In this document: positions 10,598-20,003 of the stretch, in pieces
Layout of the letters: the number at the start of each line of letters is the position of its first letter
Position numbering within the stretch: the first letter of the stretch is position 1
Assembly (NCBI GenBank): GCA_030737875.1
Contig: CM060915.1
Location: 907,688,677 to 907,752,676, forward strand
Length of the DNA: 64,000 bases
Direction: 5' to 3'
Source of the DNA: Allium sativum
Taxonomy: Eukaryota > Streptophyta > Magnoliopsida > Asparagales > Amaryllidaceae
Translations under genes and position numbers: made by a program
Notes under the pieces: generated by a model
Told to the model about the DNA's origin: nothing
Database searches by the model: none
The model's input: only the letters and a program-made list of their open reading frames with translations

Positions 10598-12385
10598 CTA
10601 ATCCATCGCTTTGAAACTACGACCAACTAGGTGGGGTCCGCCTACAATGGTATTAATAACGATCCCCTTACCTTTCTGTTGGGCTGTGGGTTTTGAAGTA
10701 GGCTGGTTTTGGTCCGGGGCTTGTCCCCCTTGCCCTCTGTCCCTTGGGGCAACCTTGTACTCGTCTAACTTCCCTTCCCGCAGCAATCTTCTGACTATAT
10801 CTCTCAAATGACGGCATTCGTTGGTGGAATAACCGTGGGTTCCATGGAACAAACAAAACTTTCCCGTTGCGATCTCTTTCTCAGTGGAGTCTCTGGGTGG
10901 TGGTTTTTTGTACTGCAATATGCTATATGTATCCAAGTAAATATTCTCCAACATATCATTTAACGACGTATAATTTTCAAAAGTCTGGAATCTGGGTCTT
11001 TTACTAGAGCTATTCCCTCAGTTTATGTTCCTTCTATTGCCGTTCCCATTCCTGTTGCTATTACTCCTGCTCTGGTTGCCAACGTTTACTTCAACCTTCC
11101 CTGAACTGTCACCAGATTGTTTCACAGCAACATTACTTTGGACACCTTCCCTCGAGGCCCCTTCGGACTTTTTCTTCCTATTTGCATGAGCTTCTTCTCG
11201 TCTCAAGCGAATGTTAGCTTTTTCATAGAACAATTCTCTGGTAGGAGGTGGTTTCCCAGACAAGTAATCCCCGAATTCTGTGTCAGCGTCAACCCCTTCT
11301 ATCAAGGCCATCAGAATAGTGGGCTCGTGTGGGTTACTAACTTCAGTGACGGTTAGGTTGAAGCGGTCTAAATATGACTTCAAAGATTCTCCTGGGGCAT
11401 GTTTAATTCATGACAACTCTATGATGCTCTTGGACTTTCGGGCGTGAAGTCGAAACTGGTTCATGAAGCGCTCACTCAATTCTGTGAAATTTGATATCGA
11501 CCGGGGAGAGAGTCGGGTGAACCACGTTAACGCCATGTCTTCAAGATAAATTGGAAAGGCTTTGCATTTTACAGCATCTGGAGCTGCTGCAGCATTCATG
11601 AACCATGCATACCTCATCAGATGCTGCCCTAGGTCCGTTCTTCCTGAATACCGATCCATCTGAGGCAAGTTGAACCGCCGAGGGAATTGGAAATCAAATA
11701 TATCATCTATGAAGGGGGTATGATTTCGCTCAATACCCCAGTCCTCATTAGTGTACCGTCGACTTTCAGACATAATCTGACGCACCATCTCCCATACATC
11801 GGCATTTGTTAATGTCTGCACCGGTTCTTTAGGTCTAATATTCGGATTACCCCTAGGTTCCTGATTAGGGGATAACCTCCTGTTTCTAGCGGCGGCTGCT
11901 CTACATTGCTCCCTACGCTCCCGGTCGATCTCAGGAGGGAGGGGCTGAAGAAGTTGCTGTTGCGTAGGATTAGTAATGTTAGGATCCCTAGGTAGAACGT
12001 GGGAACCACGCATGGGCAACAACATAGGCTCTTTCAAGCTTGGGTCATCAGGCCCTAACACACGAGCATAGTCTTTGCGGGATCCTAAAGATCCAAAAGT
12101 CAGCTGGTCAAGATTCTGAGGTCGCTCTAGCGGTCTTCTTTCACGAGGACGTCCCTCATCTGAAGAAGATGAATCGTCTATAGCAAGGCGGCGTGTTGGG
12201 GAAGGTGTCTTTTGCCTCCGGAGCTCTTGGAGTTCTCTACTCATAGTGATCATGTTTTCTTGCATGCGAAGACTGTCACGCCTATGGGCTTCCAATGCCT
12301 CCTTAGTACTCTGCAGCATGTCAAAGAAGTGAGAAAAATCTCCTTGGGTGACGGGTGCAGACGGATCTAGCTGATCATTAGTCAT
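10598..12385 (-). pseudogene. Element A gag
   Basis: Gag forms the capsid that packages the element's RNA. The start is the Met at 12385 (MTNDQLDPSAP). The first 170 residues are rich in Arg, Pro and Gln. The retrotransposon gag core (around 11410-11720) contains PQMDRYSGRTD, LTWFTRLSPRSI and RFMNQFRLHARK, followed by KSYLDRFN. A C-terminal FCLFHGTHGYSTNEC supplies a C/H-type RNA-binding motif unlike the classical CCHC knuckle. TGA at 11408-11410 and at 11018-11020 and TAG at 10598-10600 lie in one continuous frame that runs on into protease and RT, so gag-pol was one polyprotein. Confidence 0.88.
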
Positions 12386-12812
12386 AGCGGCTGGAATCAG
12401 AGCATTGGAGGGAGCTCAAGTAGAAGTTCCAACTTCATTCTGGTTCGGATCGGATCGGAGCAAGGTACTAGGACCGGACCGGTTCGGATGGGGGGAGCGA
12501 GTGACTTCAACGTCTTCTGATCGGCTCGGATCGGTGTCACTTGCTCGGATCGGACCTTCCTGACCGGAGCGGCCTGCTCCAGAGTCTTGTCCACGCTACC
12601 TCGTCAATACCATGGCTTGTTGATTCTCTCTAGCATTGTTCTCCCTAGCGCCTTGCACTTCTTTTCCTTTCGTTTTGGCCGTAGTGTTCAATTCTTCAAT
12701 GGTTCACCAGAAGGTACTTAAGGATGTCAAAAAACGGAGGATTAACTTTTTTGAACTTTGAAAGTCCAAATAGTAGAATGATAATCCCAAAAAGCGAAGA
12801 ATTCAATGATTT
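12386..12812 (-). other. Element A gag leader
   Basis: This is the untranslated leader between primer-binding site and gag. An Arg/Pro-rich frame of 65 codons (12397-12594) exists but looks like a by-product of the CGGATCGGATCGG repeats at 12425-12560. No independent support for translation is seen. Confidence 0.6.
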
Positions 12813-12831
12813 CTCAGTGAAAGCACCAAAA
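12813..12831 (-). promoter_or_regulatory. Element A primer-binding site
   Basis: Directly inside the 5' LTR the minus strand reads TGGTGCTTTCACTGAG after a short T run. The TGG start matches the CCA end of a tRNA. I do not assign the tRNA species. It is not the initiator-methionine type seen in elements D, F, H and I. Confidence 0.75.
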
Positions 12832-13551
12832 TGTTAGATCCAAAATTGGCTCTAACACCCAAACTAATAACAATTTTGATGAAATGAAATCAAAAACTAC
12901 GAAAACACACAATTTATAGTGGTTTGGCGTTAAATAGCCTACGTCCACTTTCTTCTTTTTTGATTGATGATTTGAATGTGAGTACAACAATGATTTTCAC
13001 TCAATTCTCACTTATCTCATACATTGATTCTCTAAATTTTCTTTACAATGTGATTCGAAAGATGATTGTAAGCTGAATAAGTTGATGAAATTCGGGTTGC
13101 AAAGGAGTTTAAGTTCTGAAAATGCCAAAAGATCCCTCCCAATTCCTCTTGATGTGGTATTTATAGGTGGAAAATCCCCCTGGAGTGGGATCGGTTCGGA
13201 TCCACGTGGCATCAATCCCGCCATAATCGGGTTCGGATGGAATCTGATGATCACAGCACACCAGGTTAGTGGCAAACATGGGTAGATCGTGTGTGTAACT
13301 GTCTCGAGTATTAAGGAAAACGTGGGGTGGAAGCTGCTGTGACTCTGGGATCGGATCGGATATGTTTGTGTATGGGGTTTGGATCGGCTCCATTCCTTCC
13401 GATCCGGTCCAGCTTGTTTTCCTTCCCTTTCTGCTTTGTGCTGATCTGTCTCTGCCCAAGGAAACCCGATCCGATCCGATTATCTGGCAGGGTGCTCTTC
13501 ATTGTTTGAGTCTTTAACTTTGTGTGGCCTAGTTCACAAAGTAGGCTAACA
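12832..13551 (-). repeat. Element A 5' LTR
   Basis: This is the partner of the repeat at 25-744 and has the same length. On the minus strand it lies upstream of gag and so acts as the promoter LTR. It carries the same TATA-like octamer, the U5 block at 12911-12952 and the GGATC/GATCC runs. Confidence 0.95.
13158..13165 (-). promoter_or_regulatory. Candidate TATA box in element A 5' LTR
   Basis: The minus strand reads TATAAATA in the middle of the promoter LTR, and the same octamer is at 351-358 in the other LTR. A mid-LTR TATA box is the usual site for starting genomic RNA. No start site can be seen directly. Confidence 0.55.
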
Positions 13552-13556
13552 ATTAG
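13552..13556. repeat. Target-site duplication ATTAG, right
   Basis: Exact copy of 20-24, immediately after the terminal CA of the right LTR. Confidence 0.93.
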
Positions 13557-13753
13557 TATATGGGAAAATTCGTCTGCGTATGAACTAGATATTGAAATCC
13601 CCATTGTCAAAAGTTGCGAGGCTTTAAGGTAGAGCGAGGAGCCGTACTAGGGACAGTGCCGGTTTTAACTACCTAGCCATTGTGCTGCCGAAATTTTCTG
13701 AAATATTTCTGTGTTTGATTTATCTTCATGTATTGAAATATATTCATGTGATG

Positions 13754-14190
13754 AATGAAATAAATGGTTTGAACGATAAAAATAACATTTTTATCGAATG
13801 AATGAAATAAATGGTTTGAACGATAAAAATAACATTTTTATCGAATAAATGAAGTGAAATGGTTAAAACGATAAAATTAACATTTTTATTGTATGTACGA
13901 AGTATAGAAAAATATTCATTTTTGTTTTACAAATAAAAATCACATTTTTATAATATATATGAATTGCTAAAAATCTTCATTTTTGAAATAAATTGTTTTA
14001 ACAATAAAAATCACTTTTTATCATCTATATGAAGTATATAAAATAATCGTGTTTGAAATAATTTTTTTTGACCATAAAAGTCACATTTTTATGATATATT
14101 CGAAGTGTTAAAAATAGTCATGTATTGAAATAAATATCTGTTAGATAAAAATATCATTTTTATCACATATATGAAATGAAATGGTTTTGA
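13754..14190 (+). repeat. 47-bp tandem repeat, decaying
   Basis: Copies starting AATGAAATAAATGG at 13754 and 13801, and a diverged one near 13846, give a 47-bp period. Later units (to about 14190) keep ATAAAAATAACATTTTTAT-like cores but drift in length to about 60 bp. Confidence 0.75.
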
Positions 14191-14202
14191 AATCGAAGAA
14201 AG

Positions 14203-14650
14203 AATTATATTTATATATATATATAATTAAAATAAATCAAATAACGAAGCTGTAGTTCGTGTTTTGAAACCATGATTTCAAATGACTATTGCAGAAGATC
14301 CGACCATTGGATTTTCCCGAAACCGAAACCGTTGGGTTCGCTTTGGAAATATCTTTCCAATGGCACCAACTTTGCAAAGATCCAACGGTTAGATTGTCTG
14401 GAATGTTTAATTCAAATCTGAATGAAAACATCGCCAGAATTGATTATATTTATATATATAATTAAAATAAATCGAATAACGACGCTGCAGTTCGTATTTT
14501 GAAATCGTAACTTCAAACGATACCGTTGGATTTTCCCAAAACTGAAACCGTTGGATTCGTTTTGAAAAGATCTTTCCAATGACATAAAATTTGTAAAGAT
14601 CCAACGGTTAGATTTTCAGATATATGTAAATCAAATCTGAAGAAAAACAG
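14203..14650 (+). repeat. Tandem duplication of about 238 bp
   Basis: The segment 14203-14440 is repeated at about 14442-14650. Both carry TAACGA-GCTG-AGTTCG, a GATTTTCCC-AAACC-AAACCGTTG stretch and GATCCAACGGTTAGAT. The copies differ by substitutions and a roughly 20-bp gap. Confidence 0.75.
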
Positions 14651-16430
14651 CGCCATGGTCGCGTTATGGCCTGAGCGTCATTTATATAAATTGGCTATTT
14701 TTAAATGAATAAAAATAGCGTTAAATTGTGATAAAATATTATAAACGATATGGAAGGGAAATAAACCGAATTTACCTGGTTTATTGGATATTTGATGGTT
14801 GAATGTGTTTGACGTGAAAATTATATTAAAGAACAGAATTATTGATGTCAAATAATTTAACCATTGAAATGAATTGATTTGAAATTCTAAATATATGTGA
14901 ATTATTTGAAAAGGCCGAGTTAATTCTCATTTCAAATAATTGATCGACGGTTAGAAGTCGAAGATATGAAGACGGTGCAAGATCGACGATCTTCACATCG
15001 AATGGATGGGTGCTACTAATGCTTACGATGGGAGTAGCTACCTTGAAGTGGGCTAAAGTGGTAGGCGTCCAGACGTACTTGTTGATGGTATGGATATGCG
15101 AGGTATAAGGTGCCTTCGGTTTCGTTCAGACTCAGAACGGACTTGTAAATGGATGTGTGTCTGACGTTGTATATTGACACGTGGCATGCAGAGATGCTGT
15201 GATCAGAGCTTTTGCTGAAAATCAGAGCTTTGTGGTTGATGATCAAAGCACGGTTTTGAATAGCTAGCTTTGTGTTTAGCGTTGTTTCGCGAGCCTCACA
15301 CCCCGGTATGAGCCAGAAACGGGAGAGGACCTCAGGGAGGACCTGCGTTTCTTTCTAGCTAGGAGTGGTGCTTTGGGTTTTACACGCCCAGGCATTTTAC
15401 TTATGTGGATGATGGATAGCGATGCGCCTCGGTTATATCGATCGCTCCTGAGCCGATGGTTTGGTCGGTATATGACCAATTTACGCCCCATAGGGTGGGG
15501 AAACGCAGTGTTCAGGCATTATAATCCACTCTGTGTGGACCGCCCTGACGATCCAAGGGGCAGTTGCGGCTGTTCCTAAGGCTCGGGCTAGACAGTCTAG
15601 AAGCGGTAAGAACAATCCCTTGCCTTGGTTCATGATGGAAATCCAATTTCCAAATACGACATCGTGCGGTTTTGATTGTATACCTATATATGGCGACATA
15701 GTGGTATGGGGCATTAATGTCGTCTATGATTGATATTTATGATTGAAATTGTTTTTGAAACATATAAACACTAGCAATAATATCAAATGATTTGTTTTAT
15801 TCATATCAAGCATATTTTGGCCATTATAAGGTAAAAACTCCATCCTCCGGTTTGCGTTGCATTGTGTGAAGGGAACCGAGTCTTATAATGGCTTCATTTT
15901 TATAAAAAGCATTGCGAAGTTTAAAAGATTTACATGTTTTAAAGCACTGGCAATCCAATGGAGTAAACCCGTTCCGCGTTAGCGGCGTGGTCCTGTGATT
16001 GGCCATATTGTAAAATATGTTTAAGTAGATTTCTCATACCAGTCCCATGACTGACTCGTAGTTTGTTTCACTTGCAAACTCGGGTGCCCTATTTTCTACA
16101 CGGACAACCTTGTATTCTGGTTTTAGCAGGATCTTTCTTGATAGCTGGAGCTGAAGCTGGATTCTATCATTTCTTTCTTTTTATGTTGTTCAGCTCCTAT
16201 TGTACATATTATGTTTTGATTCCGTTATAGACATTTATGTAAAGCTGAACTGTATTTTGTACTAAGTATGATCTTGTATACTGTGTAACTCTAATGATTA
16301 TATTTATCCAGTATATTTTGATGTTCATTATCTAGTGTATTTATTTATTTCTGTTATGTTGTGATATGTTTATGTGTTATATTCCAAAGATTACCCTTGC
16401 CACCGTGGAACGGGGTTTGGGGTCGTCATA

Positions 16431-16888
16431 CCATTGTACCAATAATGCGCACGAACTATATACGTGGTCCTCGAACAAAAACGGAAAGAGACTGAGAAGT
16501 GTAAAGTAGTTTATACGATGTTGTGTAGAACTTTTGGGTGTTGCAGTAAGAACTACATGCCAACTTCTTTAAGGGCTAGTTTTAAGGAAGCAAACAATAT
16601 AGTTGTAACCTCAATAGGTCTCTTTTGTAGCTACCGACAATCCAACGTGATTTATCAATACGTAATTCAAGCGTATGTATAATTAAAAATGTCCGACTTA
16701 GGGTTATCGAAAGCATATGCAATATATTACTAAAATATACAAATATGTAGTTTAAATTATATACATATAGATATAATTATATATGCACAATTTTGACAAT
16801 ATAATATGTAATTTAAATAGATAGTGCGTGGTACTGCAAAAAGCAATCATGATCCACTTGGGACAACAATATTTCGATGTTGTGTATA
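16431..16888. other. Unassigned spacer
   Basis: AT-rich sequence with no supported gene or repeat partner in the window. The last 5 bp, GTATA at 16884-16888, would be the left target-site copy of element B. Confidence 0.4.
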
Positions 16889-17221
16889 TGTTGACGCCTA
16901 AAATTGTCGTCAACATCCAAGAGTTACAAAAATTTGAAACTTTTATGTCCAGAGTGGAGAAGTATAAGAGATGCAGTAATAATGTTCGGGAAAGTAAAGG
17001 ACACAGTTATTTACAATGGTTCGGCCCGTCAAGGGCTACGTCCACTTTGAAGGATGTACTTGATTTTATTCCATTACAACAAAGTACAACAAGATTAATA
17101 CAAGAAGCAACAATGATTAACAATATCCTCTTATTCCTTGTTATCGAGCTTCCTTGCTGTTGAGCTTCCTTGCGGAGCGAGAGTAGTCAAGTCGTAGTTC
17201 TTATTGTTGCATGACCAAAGG

Positions 17222-17890
17222 ATCCGAGGGAAACAGAGTCGAACCCGAGGGGTCCGAGGGAGGCGAAGTCGAGGTTCGAGGTCCGAGGGAGGCGGAGTCG
17301 AGGCTCGGCATCCGAAGGAGGCGGAGTCCAGGCTCGGGGTCCAAAGGAGGCGGGGTCGAGGCTCGGGGTCCACGGGAGGCGGAGTCGAGGCTGGGGTTCA
17401 GTGGGAGGCGGGGTCGAGGCTCGGGGTCCGAAGGAGGAGGAGTCAAGGCTCGGGGTCCGAAGGAGGAGGAGTCGAGGCTCGGGGTCCGAAGGAGGCGGAG
17501 TCGAGGCTCAAGGTCCGAAGGAGGCGGAGTTGAGGCTCGGGGTCCGAGGGAGGCGGAGTCAAGGCTCGGGGTCCGAAGGAGCCGGAGCCGAGGTCCGAAG
17601 GAGGCGAAGTCGAGGCTCGGGTCCGAAGGAGGTGGAGTCAGGGCTCGGAGTCCGAAGGAGGTGAAGTCGAGGCTCGGGGTCCGAGGGAAGCGGAGTCGAT
17701 GCTCGGGGTCTGAAGGAGGGGGAGTCGAGGCTCGGGCGAGGGAGGCGGGGTCGAGGCTCGGGGTCCGAGGGAGGCGGAGTCGAGGCTCGGGGTCCGAAGG
17801 AGGCGGAGTCGAGGCTCGAGGTCCGAAGGAGGAGGGGCCGAGGCTCGGGGTCCTAGGGAGGCAGAGTCAAGGCCGGGTTCAAGGGAGGCG
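17222..17890 (+). repeat. 29-bp minisatellite in element B 3' LTR
   Basis: About 23 units of a 29-bp G-rich motif, GAGGCTCGGG followed by GTCCGAAGGA and GGCGGAGTC. Because 29 is not a multiple of three and the unit lacks stop codons in most frames, three units read as 29 residues, giving long Arg/Gly/Ser/Glu-rich frames that are not genes. Confidence 0.93.
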
Positions 17891-18235
17891 GAGCCGAGGC
17901 CTTCTTTTCTTCTTCTTTTAGAGACCCATGCCATGTCCAATGGCCGTGGAGAAGAAGATGGTGATCATTAATGGTATTTTAGAGCTTCCTGAAGTCCAAA
18001 GGTGGCTTGATGTCCAAAAGCATGTTTGAACCTTCATGAGCATGCTCATAGGTCCAAGCATATTCATCTTCTCCCTTGTATGATGAAGGGAGGTGCCTAG
18101 GAGGCCTTGAAGAAGAAGATGGAAGCCATTAAATCTCGAGAGAGAGCTTAGACCAACCTATTTCATGTAGGAAGTAAGGGGTATTTATTGTGGGGTGGTT
18201 AGGTAGGAGTAGGTATGAGTAAGGGACCATAAAGT

Positions 18236-19755
18236 AGAATTTCGTGTCCCCTTGAGGGACACGAAATATGACTCCCTTGAGGGAGTAGAAAGAGTCCCGG
18301 AGGGAGTAAAAAGAGTCCCTAGAGGGAGTAGAAAGATTACTTCGTATCCCTTTGAGGGATACGAAATATGACTCCTTGCAGGGAGTAGAAAGACCCTGGA
18401 CGGAGTCGAAAGAGACCCTGGAGGGAGTAGAAAGAATCCTTAGAGGGAGTAGAAAGAGTCCCAGAGGGAGTAGAAAGAGTCCCTGTAGGGAATAGAAAGA
18501 ATCCCTGGAGGGAGTAGAAAGAATGTTTCATATCAATTTGAGGAATACGAAATATGAGTCCCTGAAGGGAGTAGAAAGAGTCCCGGACGGAGTAGAAAGA
18601 GTCCCTAGAGAGAGTTGAAAGTATCACTGGAGGGAGTAGAAAGAGTCCCGGAGTGAGTAGAAAGAGTCCCTGAAGGGGGTAGAAAGAATCCCTGAGGGGA
18701 GTAGATAGAGTCCTTAGAGGAAGTAGAAAGAGTCCCTAGAGGGAGTAGAAAGAGTCCCTGGAGGGAGTAGAAAGAATCCCTAGAGGGAGTAGAAAGGGTC
18801 CTATAGGGAGTAGAAAGAGTCCCGAGAGGGAGTATAAAGAGTCCTTGGAGAGAGTAGAAAGTGTCCTTGGAGGGAGTAGAAAGAATATTTCGTATCCCTT
18901 TGAGGGATATGAAATATGACTCCCTGGATGGAGAAGAAAGAGTCCCGAAGGGAGTAGAAAGAGTCCTTGGAGGGAGTAGAAAGTGTCGCTGGAGGAAGTA
19001 GAAAGAATCCCTGGAGTTGGCAGAAAGAGTCCCGGAGGGAGTAGAAAGAGTCCATGGATGGAGTATGAAAAATCCCTAGAGGGAGTCGAAAGAGTCCTTA
19101 GAGGGAGTAGAAAGAGTCCCTGGAAGTAGTAGAAAGAGTCCCTGGTGGGAGTAGAAAAAATCACCAGAGGGAGTAGAAAGAGTCCTATAGGGAGTAGAAA
19201 GAGTCCCTGGAGGGAGTAGAAAGAGTCCCCGAAGGGAGTAGAAAGAATCCCCAAAGGGAGTAGAAAGATTCTCTGGATGGAGTAGAAAGAGTCCCTGGAG
19301 GGAGTAGAAAGAGTCCCTGGAGGGAGTAGTAGAATCCCAGGAGGGAGTAGAAAAAGTCCCTAGAGGGAGTAGAAAGAGTCTTCGGAGGGAGTATAAAGAG
19401 TCCCTGGAGGGAGTAGAAAGAATTCCTAGAGGGAGTAGAAAGAGTCCTGAAGGGAGTAGAAAGAGTCTCGGAGAGAGCAGAAAGAGCCCCTGTAGAGAGT
19501 GGAAAGAATCCATATAGGGAGCAGAAAGAATATTTCGTATCCCTTTGAGGGATACGAAATATGACTCCCTGGAGGGAGTAGAAAGGGTCTCAGAGGGAGC
19601 AGAAAGAGTCCCTGGGGGGAGTAGAAAGAGTCCCTGGAGGGAGCAGAAAGAATCCCTGAAGGGAGTAGAAAGAGTCCCCGAGGGAGTAGAAAGAGTCCCT
19701 GTAGGGAGTAGAAAGAATATTTCGTATCCCTTTGAGGGATAGGAAATATGACTTC
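18236..19755 (+). repeat. 22-bp minisatellite with palindromic modules in element B 3' LTR
   Basis: About 65 units of roughly 22 bp (AGAGTCCCTGG then AGGGAGTAGAA) with 21-bp variants. At intervals the unit is replaced by a palindrome, TTCGTATCCCTTTGAGGG then ATACGAA, at 18238, 18341, 18886, 19531 and 19718, with a decayed copy near 18535. The minus strand is open in all frames for long stretches and gives Leu/Ser/Pro/Tyr-rich frames with a 22-residue period. Confidence 0.93.
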
Positions 19756-19986
19756 TTGGAGGGTAGCTTGCCGAGGCCGGTTTTGAGTTGAAGGGAGCCT
19801 GTATACCATGGGACTTGCACCTTGCAAGGGCAGTTTTGACAAGTGGTGACAACCGCCCTTGCGCGACCATATCTTTGCTTGATTCCTGAGGATGTTGGCA
19901 ACACTTCTGAGCCATTGAACCACGCAATGGGTTGATCGTGTGCCCTTGTACTACTTCTGGTAACCGGACCAAAAGGCCGGTTAACA

Positions 19987-20003
19987 TTTCCCCCCTCAAA
20001 GTA
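19987..20003 (-). promoter_or_regulatory. Element B polypurine tract
   Basis: The minus strand reads TACTTTGAGGGGGGAAA directly before the 3' LTR. This fixes the LTR end at 19986 and the element's orientation. Confidence 0.85.

Larger units (their letters stand above)
25..13551 (-). mobile_element. Element A: Tat-lineage Ty3/gypsy LTR retrotransposon with an antisense gene
   Basis: Full-length element on the minus strand, 13527 bp, bounded by two 720-bp direct repeats that begin TG and end CA and flanked by the 5-bp duplication ATTAG. Reading leftward from the 5' LTR the order is primer-binding site, gag, aspartic protease, reverse transcriptase, RNase H, a second RNase H, integrase, then an oppositely transcribed gene, a polypurine tract and the 3' LTR. 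A second RNase H, no chromodomain, and an extra antisense ORF between pol and the 3' LTR are known traits of Tat elements (Grande/Retand-type). The gag-pol frame is broken by nine stops and two frameshifts, so the copy cannot be autonomous. I count about 22 mismatches between the LTRs, roughly 97 percent identity. Confidence 0.95.
13557..16430. other. Old AT-rich, probably LTR-derived target of element A
   Basis: No gene is supported. The region holds two local repeat blocks. It ends near a GGGGTTTGGGGTCGTCA motif that resembles the 3' end of chromovirus LTRs (GGGTGTCACA type). Phrases such as GATCCAACGGTTAGATTTTC are of a kind common in plant gypsy LTRs. I infer a large old LTR whose left end lies outside the window, with element A inserted into it. 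No second LTR or coding part is visible. Confidence 0.4.
16889..19986 (-). repeat. Element B 3' LTR
   Basis: Starts TGTTGACGCC and ends GGCCGGTTAACA, 3098 bp. The first 330 bp match 27040-27370 closely (U5 block at 17007-17049). Then follow a 29-bp minisatellite, a unique segment (17900-18230), a 22-bp minisatellite and a unique tail (19755-19986). Confidence 0.88.

Noticed and set aside
12397..12594. Small ORF upstream of element A gag
   Set aside because: It is made of the GGATC-type repeats of the leader and has no known relative. It is noted within the leader entry only.
15276..15733. Overlapping frames of 60-77 codons in GC-richer sequence
   Set aside because: They occur on both strands, share no motif with known families, and lie in what looks like an old LTR.
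17211..17921. Long Arg/Gly/Glu-rich open frames on the plus strand (up to 236 codons)
   Set aside because: They lie wholly in the 29-bp minisatellite of element B's LTR, are open in several frames at once and show a strict 29-residue period.
18236..19755. CRISPR-like look of regularly spaced repeats
   Set aside because: The units are contiguous 22-mers with no unique spacers, in a plant LTR, with no cas genes. This is a minisatellite.
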